Positions 44,414-52,069 of a stretch of DNA of 64,000 nt are shown here, one piece after another. The notes beneath the pieces were generated by a model. The model searched no databases and was not told the origin of the DNA. It saw only the letters and a program-made list of their open reading frames with translations. The stretch is from VXMO01 sp965219405 (GTDB lineage: Bacteria; Chloroflexota; Dehalococcoidia; UBA6926), in NCBI GenBank assembly GCA_965219405.1, contig OZ244736.1:124001-188000 (forward strand). Direction: 5' to 3'. Within the stretch, counting starts at the first letter, position 1. Each line of letters begins with the position of its first letter. A program made the position numbers and the translations under genes.

Positions 44414-45640
44414 GTGAGCGCCATTCGCGTCACGACTCTTTCCTTGACCCATTTCAGGAACTACGCCACGCAGGACTTTGAGCCGGCGGACGGCGTCACT
44501 GTACTCGCGGGCGATAACGGGCAGGGCAAGACAAACCTCCTCGAATCCCTATTCATTCTCGCAACCGGCCACTCCCATCGCGCAGACACGGATCGAGAGG
44601 TCATCGGCTGGAGCGCGGCGCGAGAACCGATACCGTACTCACGCATCGCAGCGGATGTGACCGCGGGCGATGGCGCGGAACGCAAGCTGGAACTCGTCAT
44701 GCAGCTTGCGCCGCGAGGACAAGGAGGGGAACCTCCTGCGGTCGCTAAGAGAACGATCGGGCCTTCAGGTCTCAGGGGCGGCACGCTTCAGAAGGGCTAC
44801 AAGGTCAACGGCGTCCGGCAGCGTTCGGCGAACAGCGTCGGCGACCTTGCGGTTGTTCTTGCGGGGCCGGAGGAGGTCGACCTGTTCGCAGGCCCTCCGG
44901 CGGACCGACGCCGCGCAATCGATTCAACTGCGCTCCAAACGGATGCGGAGTATGCCCAGACACTTCGACGCTATGAGCGGCTGGTCACCCAGCGCAATGC
45001 GGCGCTTAGGGAGGCCCGCGAACGTGGCACTACGCAGAGGACTGAGGACATGCGCCTGTGGGAGCAGGAGATGATCCGCGCGGGCGCATTTCTTCTCGGC
45101 TTTCGGATGACCATGATCAACGTCTTGCAGAAAGAGATGTTGGCTGCCCACGCCGAATTCACGGGCCGCACCGGCCACCTTGCGCTTGAGTACCGTTCAA
45201 CGGTCACTATTGGCGAGGATGAGGGCGCATCCCCCGACCTGCAGCAGAGTTTCGCCGATGCCCTGGAAAGCGCGTGGGCGCGTGACTCGGCCACCGCAAC
45301 GACGTCCGTTGGGCCGCACCGCGATGACCTGCGTGTGGTGTCCGGCGATGTCGATCTTGGCGTCTACGGCTCTCGCGGCCAGCAACGAACGGCGGCGCTT
45401 GCTCTGGTCATCGCGCAGTCGGCGTACATCGGGCAAAGGCTCGGCGATGAACCGGTCATCCTGCTCGACGATCCGCTATCCGAGCTTGATGCGGATCGTC
45501 GCGAGCGCGTACTGCACCACTGCCTGACGCCCGGCCGGCAGGTTCTCATTACCACCGCCGACGTTGAACTCATCCCCGCAGAGGTTCGCGCTCATGCCGC
45601 TATGTTCACCGTGCGCGGCGGTTCTGTGACAAAGGCGTGA
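44414..45640 (+). CDS. recF: DNA replication and repair protein RecF
   Basis: 408 residues from GTG 44414 (the open frame runs up to 44327). RecF loads RecA at gaps with RecO and RecR. It has the start IRVTTLSLTHFRNYATQDFE, Walker A GDNGQGKTNLLES, the signature YGSRGQQRTAALAL and Walker B VILLDDPLSELDADRR. Here it is not beside dnaA, dnaN or gyrB but between proB and a CoA-transferase. Confidence 0.95.
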   Translation: MSAIRVTTLSLTHFRNYATQDFEPADGVTVLAGDNGQGKTNLLESLFILATGHSHRADTDREVIGWSAAREPIPYSRIAADVTAGDGAERKLELVMQLAPRGQGGEPPAVAKRTIGPSGLRGGTLQKGYKVNGVRQRSANSVGDLAVVLAGPEEVDLFAGPPADRRRAIDSTALQTDAEYAQTLRRYERLVTQRNAALREARERGTTQRTEDMRLWEQEMIRAGAFLLGFRMTMINVLQKEMLAAHAEFTGRTGHLALEYRSTVTIGEDEGASPDLQQSFADALESAWARDSATATTSVGPHRDDLRVVSGDVDLGVYGSRGQQRTAALALVIAQSAYIGQRLGDEPVILLDDPLSELDADRRERVLHHCLTPGRQVLITTADVELIPAEVRAHAAMFTVRGGSVTKA

Positions 45641-45655
45641 ACTGTGGTTTCGCGC

Positions 45656-45684
45656 TTGACGTATATTCCTATTCGGCGTAGGTT
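45656..45684 (+). promoter_or_regulatory. Candidate promoter for the CoA-transferase pair
   Basis: TTGACG at 45656-45661 and TAGGTT at 45679-45684, 17 bases apart. The -35 is good, the -10 weak. It starts 15 bases after the recF stop. Confidence 0.45.
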
Positions 45685-45696
45685 CAAAGTGTGTGG

Positions 45697-45720
45697 TCGG
45701 GCGCATTTGAATTCGCCCGA
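45697..45720 (+). promoter_or_regulatory. Inverted repeat in the CoA-transferase leader
   Basis: TCGGGCG (45697-45703) and CGCCCGA (45714-45720) are perfect complements around a 10-base AT-rich centre, just downstream of the expected transcription start and six bases before the GGAGG. Could be an operator or a 5' RNA hairpin. Confidence 0.5.
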
Positions 45721-45737
45721 ATTATGGAGGATGTGTC

Positions 45738-46586
45738 ATGACGAGAATCGTCAGCATCGAAGAAGCGGGCAATCGATTCAAGGACGGGATGCTCATCGCC
45801 ACCACTGGCGGCAATGACCGCGCATCCATGGCGCTGACGCGGGAGATTGTGCGTCGCGGCATCGAGGACCTCACCCTCGTGTTCACGCCTGCGGGCGGCG
45901 TGCAGGGCGACATGCTCATTGGCGCGGGCGCGGTCAAGGCCATAGACACCGGCTCTCTCACGTTCGGTGAGCGGGGGTTCGCGCCGAACTACCGGCGTGT
46001 AGCCAAAGAGGGAGGAATCGCCGCGCTGGACAGTACCTGACCCGTCACGCTCACAGGGCTCCAGGCTGGAGCCAACGGCGTGCCGTTCATTCCGTCCCGT
46101 GGCGTGATTGGCACCGACCTCGTCAATCTCCACCCCAACTGGAAGATCATCGAAGACCCCTACAACGAGGGACATGACATCCTGCTCGTTCCGGCCATTC
46201 GTCCGGACATCGCCATGATCCACGCCTTCAAGGCTGATCAGAACGGCAACGTCCTTGCGCCGAGCTACGAGGACCGCATGGTTGCCCAGGCAAGCGACAA
46301 GGTTCTTGTGACGGTTGAGGAAATCGTCGATTACGACCTCTCCGAGGATTCGCGCGGCGGCCATCTGATACCGTGGCCGTTTGTCAGCCTCGTTATCCAC
46401 ACCCCGAAGGGCTCGCACCCCGGCGGCATGAAGCCGTACTACGAGGCGGACAATGATCACTTCTCGCAGTACATGGAGGCCTCCAAGACGTCCGACGGAT
46501 TCAAGGCATACCTCGACGAGTTCGTGTGTGGGCATACCGAGGACGAGTACCGCGAGATGGTGACACGCGTCGCCGTTCCCGCATAG
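45738..46586 (+). CDS. CoA-transferase alpha subunit (GctA-like) interrupted by one in-frame UGA
   Basis: ATG 45738 has GGAGG seven bases upstream. The frame encodes 100 residues (KDGMLIATTGG, FTPAGGVQGDMLIGAG), reaches TGA at 46038-46040, and continues in the same frame for 181 more residues with no other lesion (LQAGANGVPFIPSRGVIGTDL, VPAIRPDIAMIHAFKADQNGN). Read through, it has 282 residues, close to the family size. The base after UGA is C, a weak stop context, and a hairpin follows. Options: selenocysteine or other recoding, a split gene restarting at GTG 46080 (GGAG eight bases upstream), a recent nonsense mutation, or sequence error. Family members move CoA between carboxylic acids. 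Confidence 0.8.
46038..46082 (+). other. SECIS-like hairpin directly after the in-frame UGA
   Basis: From the UGA (46038-46040), 16 bases lead to a perfect 7-bp stem (46057-46063 with 46067-46073) capped by GGC. Below it CACGC (46046-46050) can pair with GCGTG (46078-46082), separated by a 6x4 internal loop. Known bacterial SECIS elements such as that of fdhF sit at this distance and have G in the apical loop. Against it: no bulged U, the loop lacks the GU of fdhF unless the closing pair opens, and GC-rich coding sequence often folds. Confidence 0.4.
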
Positions 46587-46608
46587 ACCGTCGTACATCC
46601 CGAGCGCG

Positions 46609-47355
46609 ATGCCGTTTCAGTCAGACGACTACACGATCGGCGAATTGATGGCCACCCGCATTTCGCGGGAGGTTCACGACGACACATATGTCGGTTCGGG
46701 CGCCGCATCACCGGTGCCGATGGCCGGTGTCCTTTTGGCACAGGAGACGCATGCGCCGGACATGATCTACATCGCAATCGGCGCGTCCAACCCTGCGCTA
46801 AGCCCGATCAGCGGCAAGGAGACCTTTGACCTCGCCCAACGTGGCAAGCTCGACATCTTCTTCCTGGGCGGGGCGCAGATCGACGGCCACGGCAACATCA
46901 ACCTGACCACAATTGGCGACCATGACAGGCCGGACGTGCGCCTCCCCGGCGCCGCCGGCTCCGGGATGCTCTACTTCATGACGAATCGCGTCATCCTCTT
47001 CCGCCTGGAGCACACCAGGCGCGTCTTCGTGGAAGATGTGGATTTCATCACGTCCGCCGGCTCTAGCGGGGAGCGTGTGGAGCGCCCCGGCGGCCCTTCC
47101 ATGCTCATCACCAACATCTGCGTGATGATGTACCAGAAGGATCAGAAGAAGTTCCTGCTTGAGTCCGTCCACCCCGGCGTCTCCGTCGATGAGGTGGTGG
47201 AAAACACCGGATTCGAGATCCTCATTCCCGACGAGGTGCCGGTGACAACGGCCCCGACGCCGGAGCAATTGGAACTACTTCGTGGCTCCATCAAAGACCG
47301 CGTCGGCGGCGAATATCCGGGGTTCGTCGCATCGGGAGGATTCGGGGACTCGTAA
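46609..47355 (+). CDS. CoA-transferase beta subunit (GctB-like)
   Basis: 248 residues. The family I beta fold is seen in RISREVHDDTYVGSGAASPVPMAG (shortened), FFLGGAQIDGHGNINLTTIGD and PGAAGSGMLYFMTNRVI. In glutaconate CoA-transferase the catalytic Glu lies in the beta subunit; I cannot assign it with certainty here. It starts 22 bases after the alpha gene and is fully intact, which argues that the pair is still under selection. Confidence 0.87.
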   Translation: MPFQSDDYTIGELMATRISREVHDDTYVGSGAASPVPMAGVLLAQETHAPDMIYIAIGASNPALSPISGKETFDLAQRGKLDIFFLGGAQIDGHGNINLTTIGDHDRPDVRLPGAAGSGMLYFMTNRVILFRLEHTRRVFVEDVDFITSAGSSGERVERPGGPSMLITNICVMMYQKDQKKFLLESVHPGVSVDEVVENTGFEILIPDEVPVTTAPTPEQLELLRGSIKDRVGGEYPGFVASGGFGDS

Positions 47356-47494
47356 ACCAAGCCCTCACCGCCACGCTCGCCTCTGCGGGAGCGCCTCCTG
47401 GTTGCCGACGGTTCCGATATCCCCTTCGATGATCAACGTGAACGAACCTGTCACCGTGTTCTTGACCGTCCCCACTGTGGATACGGTCCCTCGG

Positions 47495-49570
47495 TCAACA
47501 TCCCCCGGTGGTTGCGCTGACCTGAGCGTAGTCGTGCCAGCGGTTCGAGTACTGCGCCTGCACCTGGAACTCATAATTTGTCGCGCACGTGAGGCCGGAC
47601 ACCGTCGCTTCCTGCCTGCGGGTGCCCCACGTGCTGATGTCGACATACGCACCGAACGTCCAGTCCGTTGCCCCTGCGAGACGATAGTTGACGCGAACGT
47701 CCTGCAGGTGCGTGCCGGACGGCCTCACCTTGTCCCAGCTCACACGGACGCTGGTTGCGGTCACATCGCTGACTGAGGGATTTCCTCTGTTCGGGTCGGG
47801 TGTCGGCGTGGCTGTCGGAGGAACCGGTGTTGGAGTGGCCGTTGGGGGGACGGGAGTGGGGGTAGCGGTTGGCGGAACGGGGGTGGGCGTGGGTGTCGGC
47901 GTTGCAGTGGGTGCGACAGTAGGCCCTGTGCTCGTGTCGCGGATGCGCAGCATCAACTGGTCGCCGTCTTCCCATGGGGCGCTGGTGACACTCCATGTCC
48001 AAGTCGCCGCCGTTTGATTAACCGTAGCGTCGGAGACATCCAGAGTCGTATCGATAGACCCGTCAAGCTCGATAAAGTCCAGAGAGTTACCGCTCAGAGA
48101 AACGTGGTCATCCAGCGTCAGGACGACGGAGTTGCTCCGCCAGATAAGACTCTCAATCTCATAGTCATCGCCATTGAGGGTGAATTCATCCGGTTCAATG
48201 ACCCCGGAAGATGCCGTCGTGCCCACACCGCCGCCGGTTAAGTCAACAGGATCAAAGATCGCCTCATGAAGAGTCCCACTGGGAGCGGTGACGGTCACGA
48301 AGTGCTCTTCGCTCGTCCGCTCCTCCTCCGGCAGTCCGTCGCAGACGACGAGCCCCTTCTCCATGCTGATGAAGTAGAACCTGTACTCCCCCGCCGGAAG
48401 TGGACGTGCCAGGGACACCTCGCCAGGGTACTCCACGACGAATAGACTCTCGTCCTGCCCGTCCAGCTGGAACATGCTCGCATACTTGCTGGGGATGGTC
48501 TCGCCATAGTCATCCACCCAGATGTGCCAGAGCTCGTAGGTGTGGAACAAGCTTCCCGCCGCCTGCCCGGACGCCAGTGCATGGTCGTACCGATCGTAGT
48601 AGTAGCCGCCTTCGCCCTGGGCGGCGCGTTCTTCCTTGGTTTGGCTTACCCAGTTCTCATACTCGTACTTGAACCGGACGCACTCCCGGTACTCCTCCGA
48701 GCCGTCCCCCTCCCCGACCTCCGCGTCCAGCTCTGCGATCTTTGTCTTCATGTCCGCCAGGTTGATGGTGGCGGCCTGCGACGCGCCCTGATTACCCGGC
48801 AGGGCCCGCGCCATCCATGAAAGCACTGCCCCGCCCCCCGAAGGCGGCTCCTCAAGAAGGAAGCGCTGCGCCCCTGCGCTGGGCGCAGCCCCGCTGGATG
48901 CCCTCGCCTCGTCAACTGGTACTGGTAGACTGTCAGACGCCGCCGGCAGCCACACCTTGGAGTACCGGCCGGCTATAGTGTAGTTTTCCTGCCCATAGGA
49001 GTTGCGCAGAGACCAGAGGAGGTACCTGTCCGCTTGCCCGGTGCTTGGCAGATATGGTTCGTCATCATGCAGGAACACTATCGCCTCCCGGGCGTCCCAC
49101 CTTGTGTCCCTCTCTCCCAGGAAGTCTTCTGCGCCTGCGCCCGCCTCCGCCCTAGTTGCAAGAAGCCCATACCAGTCAACTGCTATCGCCACAAGCTCGC
49201 TTCCACCGCTCCCCTTCAGGTACTCGTGTACCTTGAACCTGAACTCCAGGGCGTTTGCGTACGAAGTGTCTCCTTGGTTGGGCCGTCCGGAGATTTCCTC
49301 CACCACCTGGGCCGCGGTTACCAGAGTCACCCTTGCTATGGCGTCACTCCGCACTATCCTCTCCTCCAGCGAAGTCTCGGGGAAGTCGGGGGGAGGGATC
49401 CACCAAGCAGACTCTCGCTGCAAGCCTCCAGACGCGCCCGGCAGTGGCGAATTCCCGTTCAGACTCATTGATCCGGCATAGAGGACGGCGGCTGCCAACG
49501 CCACGGCCAGGACTATGAGGACTCCAGCAACGGAGTAGAGGCGTCGTCTTCTGCGTACCATTGCCAACAT
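47495..49570 (-). CDS. Exported modular protein with coiled-coil region, Thr/Pro stalk and FN3 domain
   Basis: 691 residues from ATG 49570, which has AGGAGGT six bases upstream. An Arg-rich start and one membrane helix (about 5-35) act as signal anchor. Residues 60-190 form a domain with RFKVHEYLKGSGGSELV and WDAREAIVFLHDDEPYL, a pattern I have seen in uncharacterised Chloroflexota proteins. A charged helical region (about 255-330) may coil. Near 575-600 is a TPTPVPPTAT stalk, and the last ~95 residues are fibronectin type III (VTATSVRVSWDKV, VSGLTCATNYEFQVQAQY). Function unknown. It overlaps the metzincin frame's end region. Confidence 0.72.
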   Translation of the reverse strand: MLAMVRRRRRLYSVAGVLIVLAVALAAAVLYAGSMSLNGNSPLPGASGGLQRESAWWIPPPDFPETSLEERIVRSDAIARVTLVTAAQVVEEISGRPNQGDTSYANALEFRFKVHEYLKGSGGSELVAIAVDWYGLLATRAEAGAGAEDFLGERDTRWDAREAIVFLHDDEPYLPSTGQADRYLLWSLRNSYGQENYTIAGRYSKVWLPAASDSLPVPVDEARASSGAAPSAGAQRFLLEEPPSGGGAVLSWMARALPGNQGASQAATINLADMKTKIAELDAEVGEGDGSEEYRECVRFKYEYENWVSQTKEERAAQGEGGYYYDRYDHALASGQAAGSLFHTYELWHIWVDDYGETIPSKYASMFQLDGQDESLFVVEYPGEVSLARPLPAGEYRFYFISMEKGLVVCDGLPEEERTSEEHFVTVTAPSGTLHEAIFDPVDLTGGGVGTTASSGVIEPDEFTLNGDDYEIESLIWRSNSVVLTLDDHVSLSGNSLDFIELDGSIDTTLDVSDATVNQTAATWTWSVTSAPWEDGDQLMLRIRDTSTGPTVAPTATPTPTPTPVPPTATPTPVPPTATPTPVPPTATPTPDPNRGNPSVSDVTATSVRVSWDKVRPSGTHLQDVRVNYRLAGATDWTFGAYVDISTWGTRRQEATVSGLTCATNYEFQVQAQYSNRWHDYAQVSATTGGC
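47801..47905 (-). repeat. 27-base tandem repeat coding a Thr/Pro stalk
   Basis: About three copies of a 27-base unit encode PVPPTATPT. The reading frame is kept whatever the copy number. Boundaries approximate. Confidence 0.75.
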
Positions 49571-49584
49571 CGCTGCACCTCCTG

Positions 49585-51705
49585 TCACTGCCCTGACGAA
49601 GCCGGATGCGGCGTATGGTTGTAATATACGTCCCGGAGGTAGTCCCGATCCTCGTTCGGAATTGCTGTCGGCTTCTCGACTCTACCCATGATGTAGTCGG
49701 CGTAGCTGCAAATGCCGAAATACTCGCACGGTTTGCCCTCAAGCCGATACAGGTCTTCCAGGCCCGCAGCATGGCCGAATTCGTGCATGACCGTCCTCGG
49801 CACGTAGTAGTAGCGGCGGTAGAGGCTTCCCCTTACTTGCTCGTCATGCAAATCGGGATCGTTGACCCAGGTAATCGCCAGGAAACGCCCTTCAATGTCT
49901 GGGTGAGGTCGACGCGCCGGTTGCTCGATGACCATTGTCGAGGCGTTTATGTGCTCGAGGGCATCGACACTAACTATCGCGTATGCGAGGGTGAGGCCAT
50001 CAGTTCCAGTCGCTGTGTTAATGACGATCGACTTGCCGTCGGTATTCCTGTCCACGCCGTTTATCGTGCAGCCACTCCCCTCGCAGAAGAGCACGTGGGG
50101 CCAGGGCGTGGCGACCGCCTCGTTCCATGCGACGACGGCGTGGGCAATGGCCGTTGGAATGACGATTCCTGGATCGGTTGACGGCGTAGCGCCGGGCCTG
50201 GGCGTCGGAATCTCGCCAAGCCGGTACTTTACCGTGTGATCCCCTGCATGCCCCAGGTTGGGAAGCGGCACCTTCGTCTCAATCTCCACCCACCCGGAGT
50301 ATTGACTGCCTCGCTTTGCCCTGATTCTGTGCTTGTAGGTATGGTCGTAGTCCAGCCCGCTGATCACGGCCCCCGTGATGATGCCGGGGCCACGGTTGAA
50401 CACAATCTCTATGTCCCTGTTAGGAAGCGGATACCAGTCGTAAACTGGAAGCAGCGGAACCCACTTGGCCCAATGCTCCACCTCATAGGTGATTCCAATA
50501 CCCGCTGCATCGCTCCAATCGAGGTATATCTTCCCTATCTTTTCCCCAGTCCTAAGGACATCAGTGTCTATGGCCGAGGCTCGGTCATGCAGGCCCGTTA
50601 GCACTGGTGGTCTGGGCGTAAGGGTTGCAGTGGGCGTCGGTGTGTTGGTGGGTATAGGCGTAGGATCATCGCAGTTGTCCTCTATATCAACGGTCGCGGT
50701 GGACGGTGAACCCAACCCAACGCCAGATGGTAAGGCGCCAAAGCCGAGAGTCAGCCTCTCGTCGGCGCAATCCGAATCCGCAATGGCGTTGATTGTGAAC
50801 GACGCCGATGTGACTCTATTAAATGGAAGGCTACTGCCGCTTAGCCCACTTATGCTGTAATCTGCGGATTCCGCAGACCCGAGTGTCACCGTGATTGGTA
50901 TCATCAATGTTTGATCGCTCGCTCGACTGAGCCGGACAGTGATGGTCTTGTTACGTTCCTCATCGACTGCGTACGATGACGGGCTGAAACGTACCGTTGG
51001 TGTCGGTGGTGGCGGGCACCCAAGCGCTGTGGTGCTGATGGATTCGATCGCAGAAGGAGGCCCATAGGCATGTCTGTACCTGATCCCATTCCCATACGCG
51101 GACACGCGGAAATAGTTCGTCCCTTCGCAACCGGCCGGGTAGACGTCGCTTGATCTCCTTGCTTGCCTTGCCCAATCATCCCCGCTGTCTCTGAGTGGTA
51201 GAACGCTTCCCCACGCGCCTCCGCTTCCAACTCGACGCTCCACCCGGTAGGTGGGTGCGTATGGCATGAACGTCCACCGGACATTAGCTCTTCTGGTTGT
51301 GCCCAACGGCGTCGCGGCCGTCACCGAGACGTCTTCTACTGCAGGTGGCGTGGGCAAGGGTGTTGGCGTTGGTGTAGGTGGCACGGGCGTAGGCGTATTC
51401 GTCGGCGGGACGGGTGTATTCGTCGGCGGGACGGGCGTATTCGTCGGTGGGACAGGCGTATCCGTCGGCGGGACGGGTGTATTCGTCGGTGGGACGGGTG
51501 TTGGGGTTGCTGGATATGGATCCTCGATTGGATCGAATGGAATGAATGCGGTTGGAACCGGCGTGGGTGTCGCTGTCGGGGGTATATAAGGATCATCCCC
51601 GCCCTTGCCGAATGCGGCAGGGTTGCTGACCACAATATAGGCAATAGCGATCAGCAGGGCGATGCTGGCTACAACCTGCAGCGCCGTCTTGCCAATACTC
51701 AACAA
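49585..51705 (-). CDS. Exported metzincin-type metalloprotease with FN3 and Calx-beta-like domains
   Basis: 706 residues from a TTG start. One N-terminal membrane helix (about 8-30) is followed by a PVPPTNT stalk (about 60-112). Next come an FN3-like domain (VRWTFMPYAPTYRVERRV), a Calx-beta-like domain (FSPSSYAVDEERNKTITVRLS, ADSDCADERLTL), a second stalk and FN3-like domain. The C-terminal protease has HEFGHAAGLED (His641, Glu642, His645, Asp651 as third ligand) and a Met-turn candidate DYIMG. Matrixin/snapalysin-like metzincins use this HExxHxxGxxD layout. Probably a cell-surface peptidase held off the membrane by the stalk. Confidence 0.8.
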   Translation of the reverse strand: MLSIGKTALQVVASIALLIAIAYIVVSNPAAFGKGGDDPYIPPTATPTPVPTAFIPFDPIEDPYPATPTPVPPTNTPVPPTDTPVPPTNTPVPPTNTPVPPTNTPTPVPPTPTPTPLPTPPAVEDVSVTAATPLGTTRRANVRWTFMPYAPTYRVERRVGSGGAWGSVLPLRDSGDDWARQARRSSDVYPAGCEGTNYFRVSAYGNGIRYRHAYGPPSAIESISTTALGCPPPPTPTVRFSPSSYAVDEERNKTITVRLSRASDQTLMIPITVTLGSAESADYSISGLSGSSLPFNRVTSASFTINAIADSDCADERLTLGFGALPSGVGLGSPSTATVDIEDNCDDPTPIPTNTPTPTATLTPRPPVLTGLHDRASAIDTDVLRTGEKIGKIYLDWSDAAGIGITYEVEHWAKWVPLLPVYDWYPLPNRDIEIVFNRGPGIITGAVISGLDYDHTYKHRIRAKRGSQYSGWVEIETKVPLPNLGHAGDHTVKYRLGEIPTPRPGATPSTDPGIVIPTAIAHAVVAWNEAVATPWPHVLFCEGSGCTINGVDRNTDGKSIVINTATGTDGLTLAYAIVSVDALEHINASTMVIEQPARRPHPDIEGRFLAITWVNDPDLHDEQVRGSLYRRYYYVPRTVMHEFGHAAGLEDLYRLEGKPCEYFGICSYADYIMGRVEKPTAIPNEDRDYLRDVYYNHTPHPASSGQ
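51378..51502 (-). repeat. 21-base tandem repeat coding the PVPPTNT stalk
   Basis: About six copies of a 21-base unit, nearly identical at DNA level, encode PVPPTNT (one copy PVPPTDT). Near identity implies recent expansion or gene-conversion. It is coding, not a CRISPR. Confidence 0.85.
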
Positions 51706-51824
51706 GGCTGCAGAGCGGCCCCGGAGACCTTCATCGTGCCATCATTCGTTTGTCGGCGTATGTCCTGTCGGCGGAAGCCATCGCTATGCTCCGGCTCGTC
51801 CCCCACGGCTGCCTGTCACCGGTC

Positions 51825-51852
51825 AGTATACGTCGAGTCAGAGGGATGTCAC
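51825..51852 (-). promoter_or_regulatory. Promoter for the metzincin gene
   Basis: Minus strand GTGACA (51852-51847) and TATACT (51830-51825), 16-base spacer. Both boxes match the consensus in five of six positions. About 113 bases of leader to the TTG start. Confidence 0.6.
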
Positions 51853-51901
51853 TGAGGGAGAGGGTTTGGCAGGATTCGGCGGTTAAAGTCCCTCAAAATG
51901 C

Positions 51902-51930
51902 TTGACGCTGAGCGCAGGCGGGACAACAAT
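51902..51930 (+). promoter_or_regulatory. Promoter for the guaB3 leader
   Basis: TTGACG (51902-51907) and AACAAT (51925-51930), 17 bases apart. Transcription would begin near 51937, giving a leader of about 130 bases before guaB3. Confidence 0.55.
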
Positions 51931-51967
51931 AGTTCATGGACGCTGTGCGATCCACAGGGGTTTATGT

Positions 51968-51999
51968 AAGGGGCACGATTGCGCGTGCCCCTTTTGTTT
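51968..51999 (+). terminator. Intrinsic terminator inside the guaB3 leader
   Basis: AAGGGGCACG (51968-51977) pairs with CGTGCCCCTT (51984-51993) around ATTGCG, and the T-rich run TTTTGTTT spans 51992-51999. On the other strand there is no T-run, so it acts rightward. Both neighbouring genes diverge from this region, so it cannot end an upstream gene and must sit in the leader or end a short RNA of about 60 bases. Confidence 0.7.
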
Positions 52000-52023
52000 A
52001 TGCGACGGGGAACAATTCGGCTA

Positions 52024-52046
52024 AAGGCGCCGCGATGCGGCGCCTT
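52024..52046 (+). promoter_or_regulatory. Second leader hairpin upstream of guaB3
   Basis: AAGGCGCCGC (52024-52033) and GCGGCGCCTT (52037-52046) form a perfect 10-bp stem with loop GAT, followed by GTTTGTT. It ends eight bases before the AAGGGGG ribosome-binding site. Could be a second terminator or a translation-control stem. The remainder of the 51706-52069 gap shows nothing else. Confidence 0.6.
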
Positions 52047-52069
52047 GTTTGTTAAGGGGGCTGGCAGAC

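Noticed and set aside
46080..46586. Second half of the CoA-transferase alpha gene as an independent gene
   Set aside because: It starts in mid-domain, although a GGAG before GTG 46080 means restart cannot be fully excluded; it is kept as part of one interrupted gene.
51378..51502. CRISPR-like evenly spaced repeats
   Set aside because: Units are contiguous 21-mers without spacers and encode a Thr/Pro stalk in frame.
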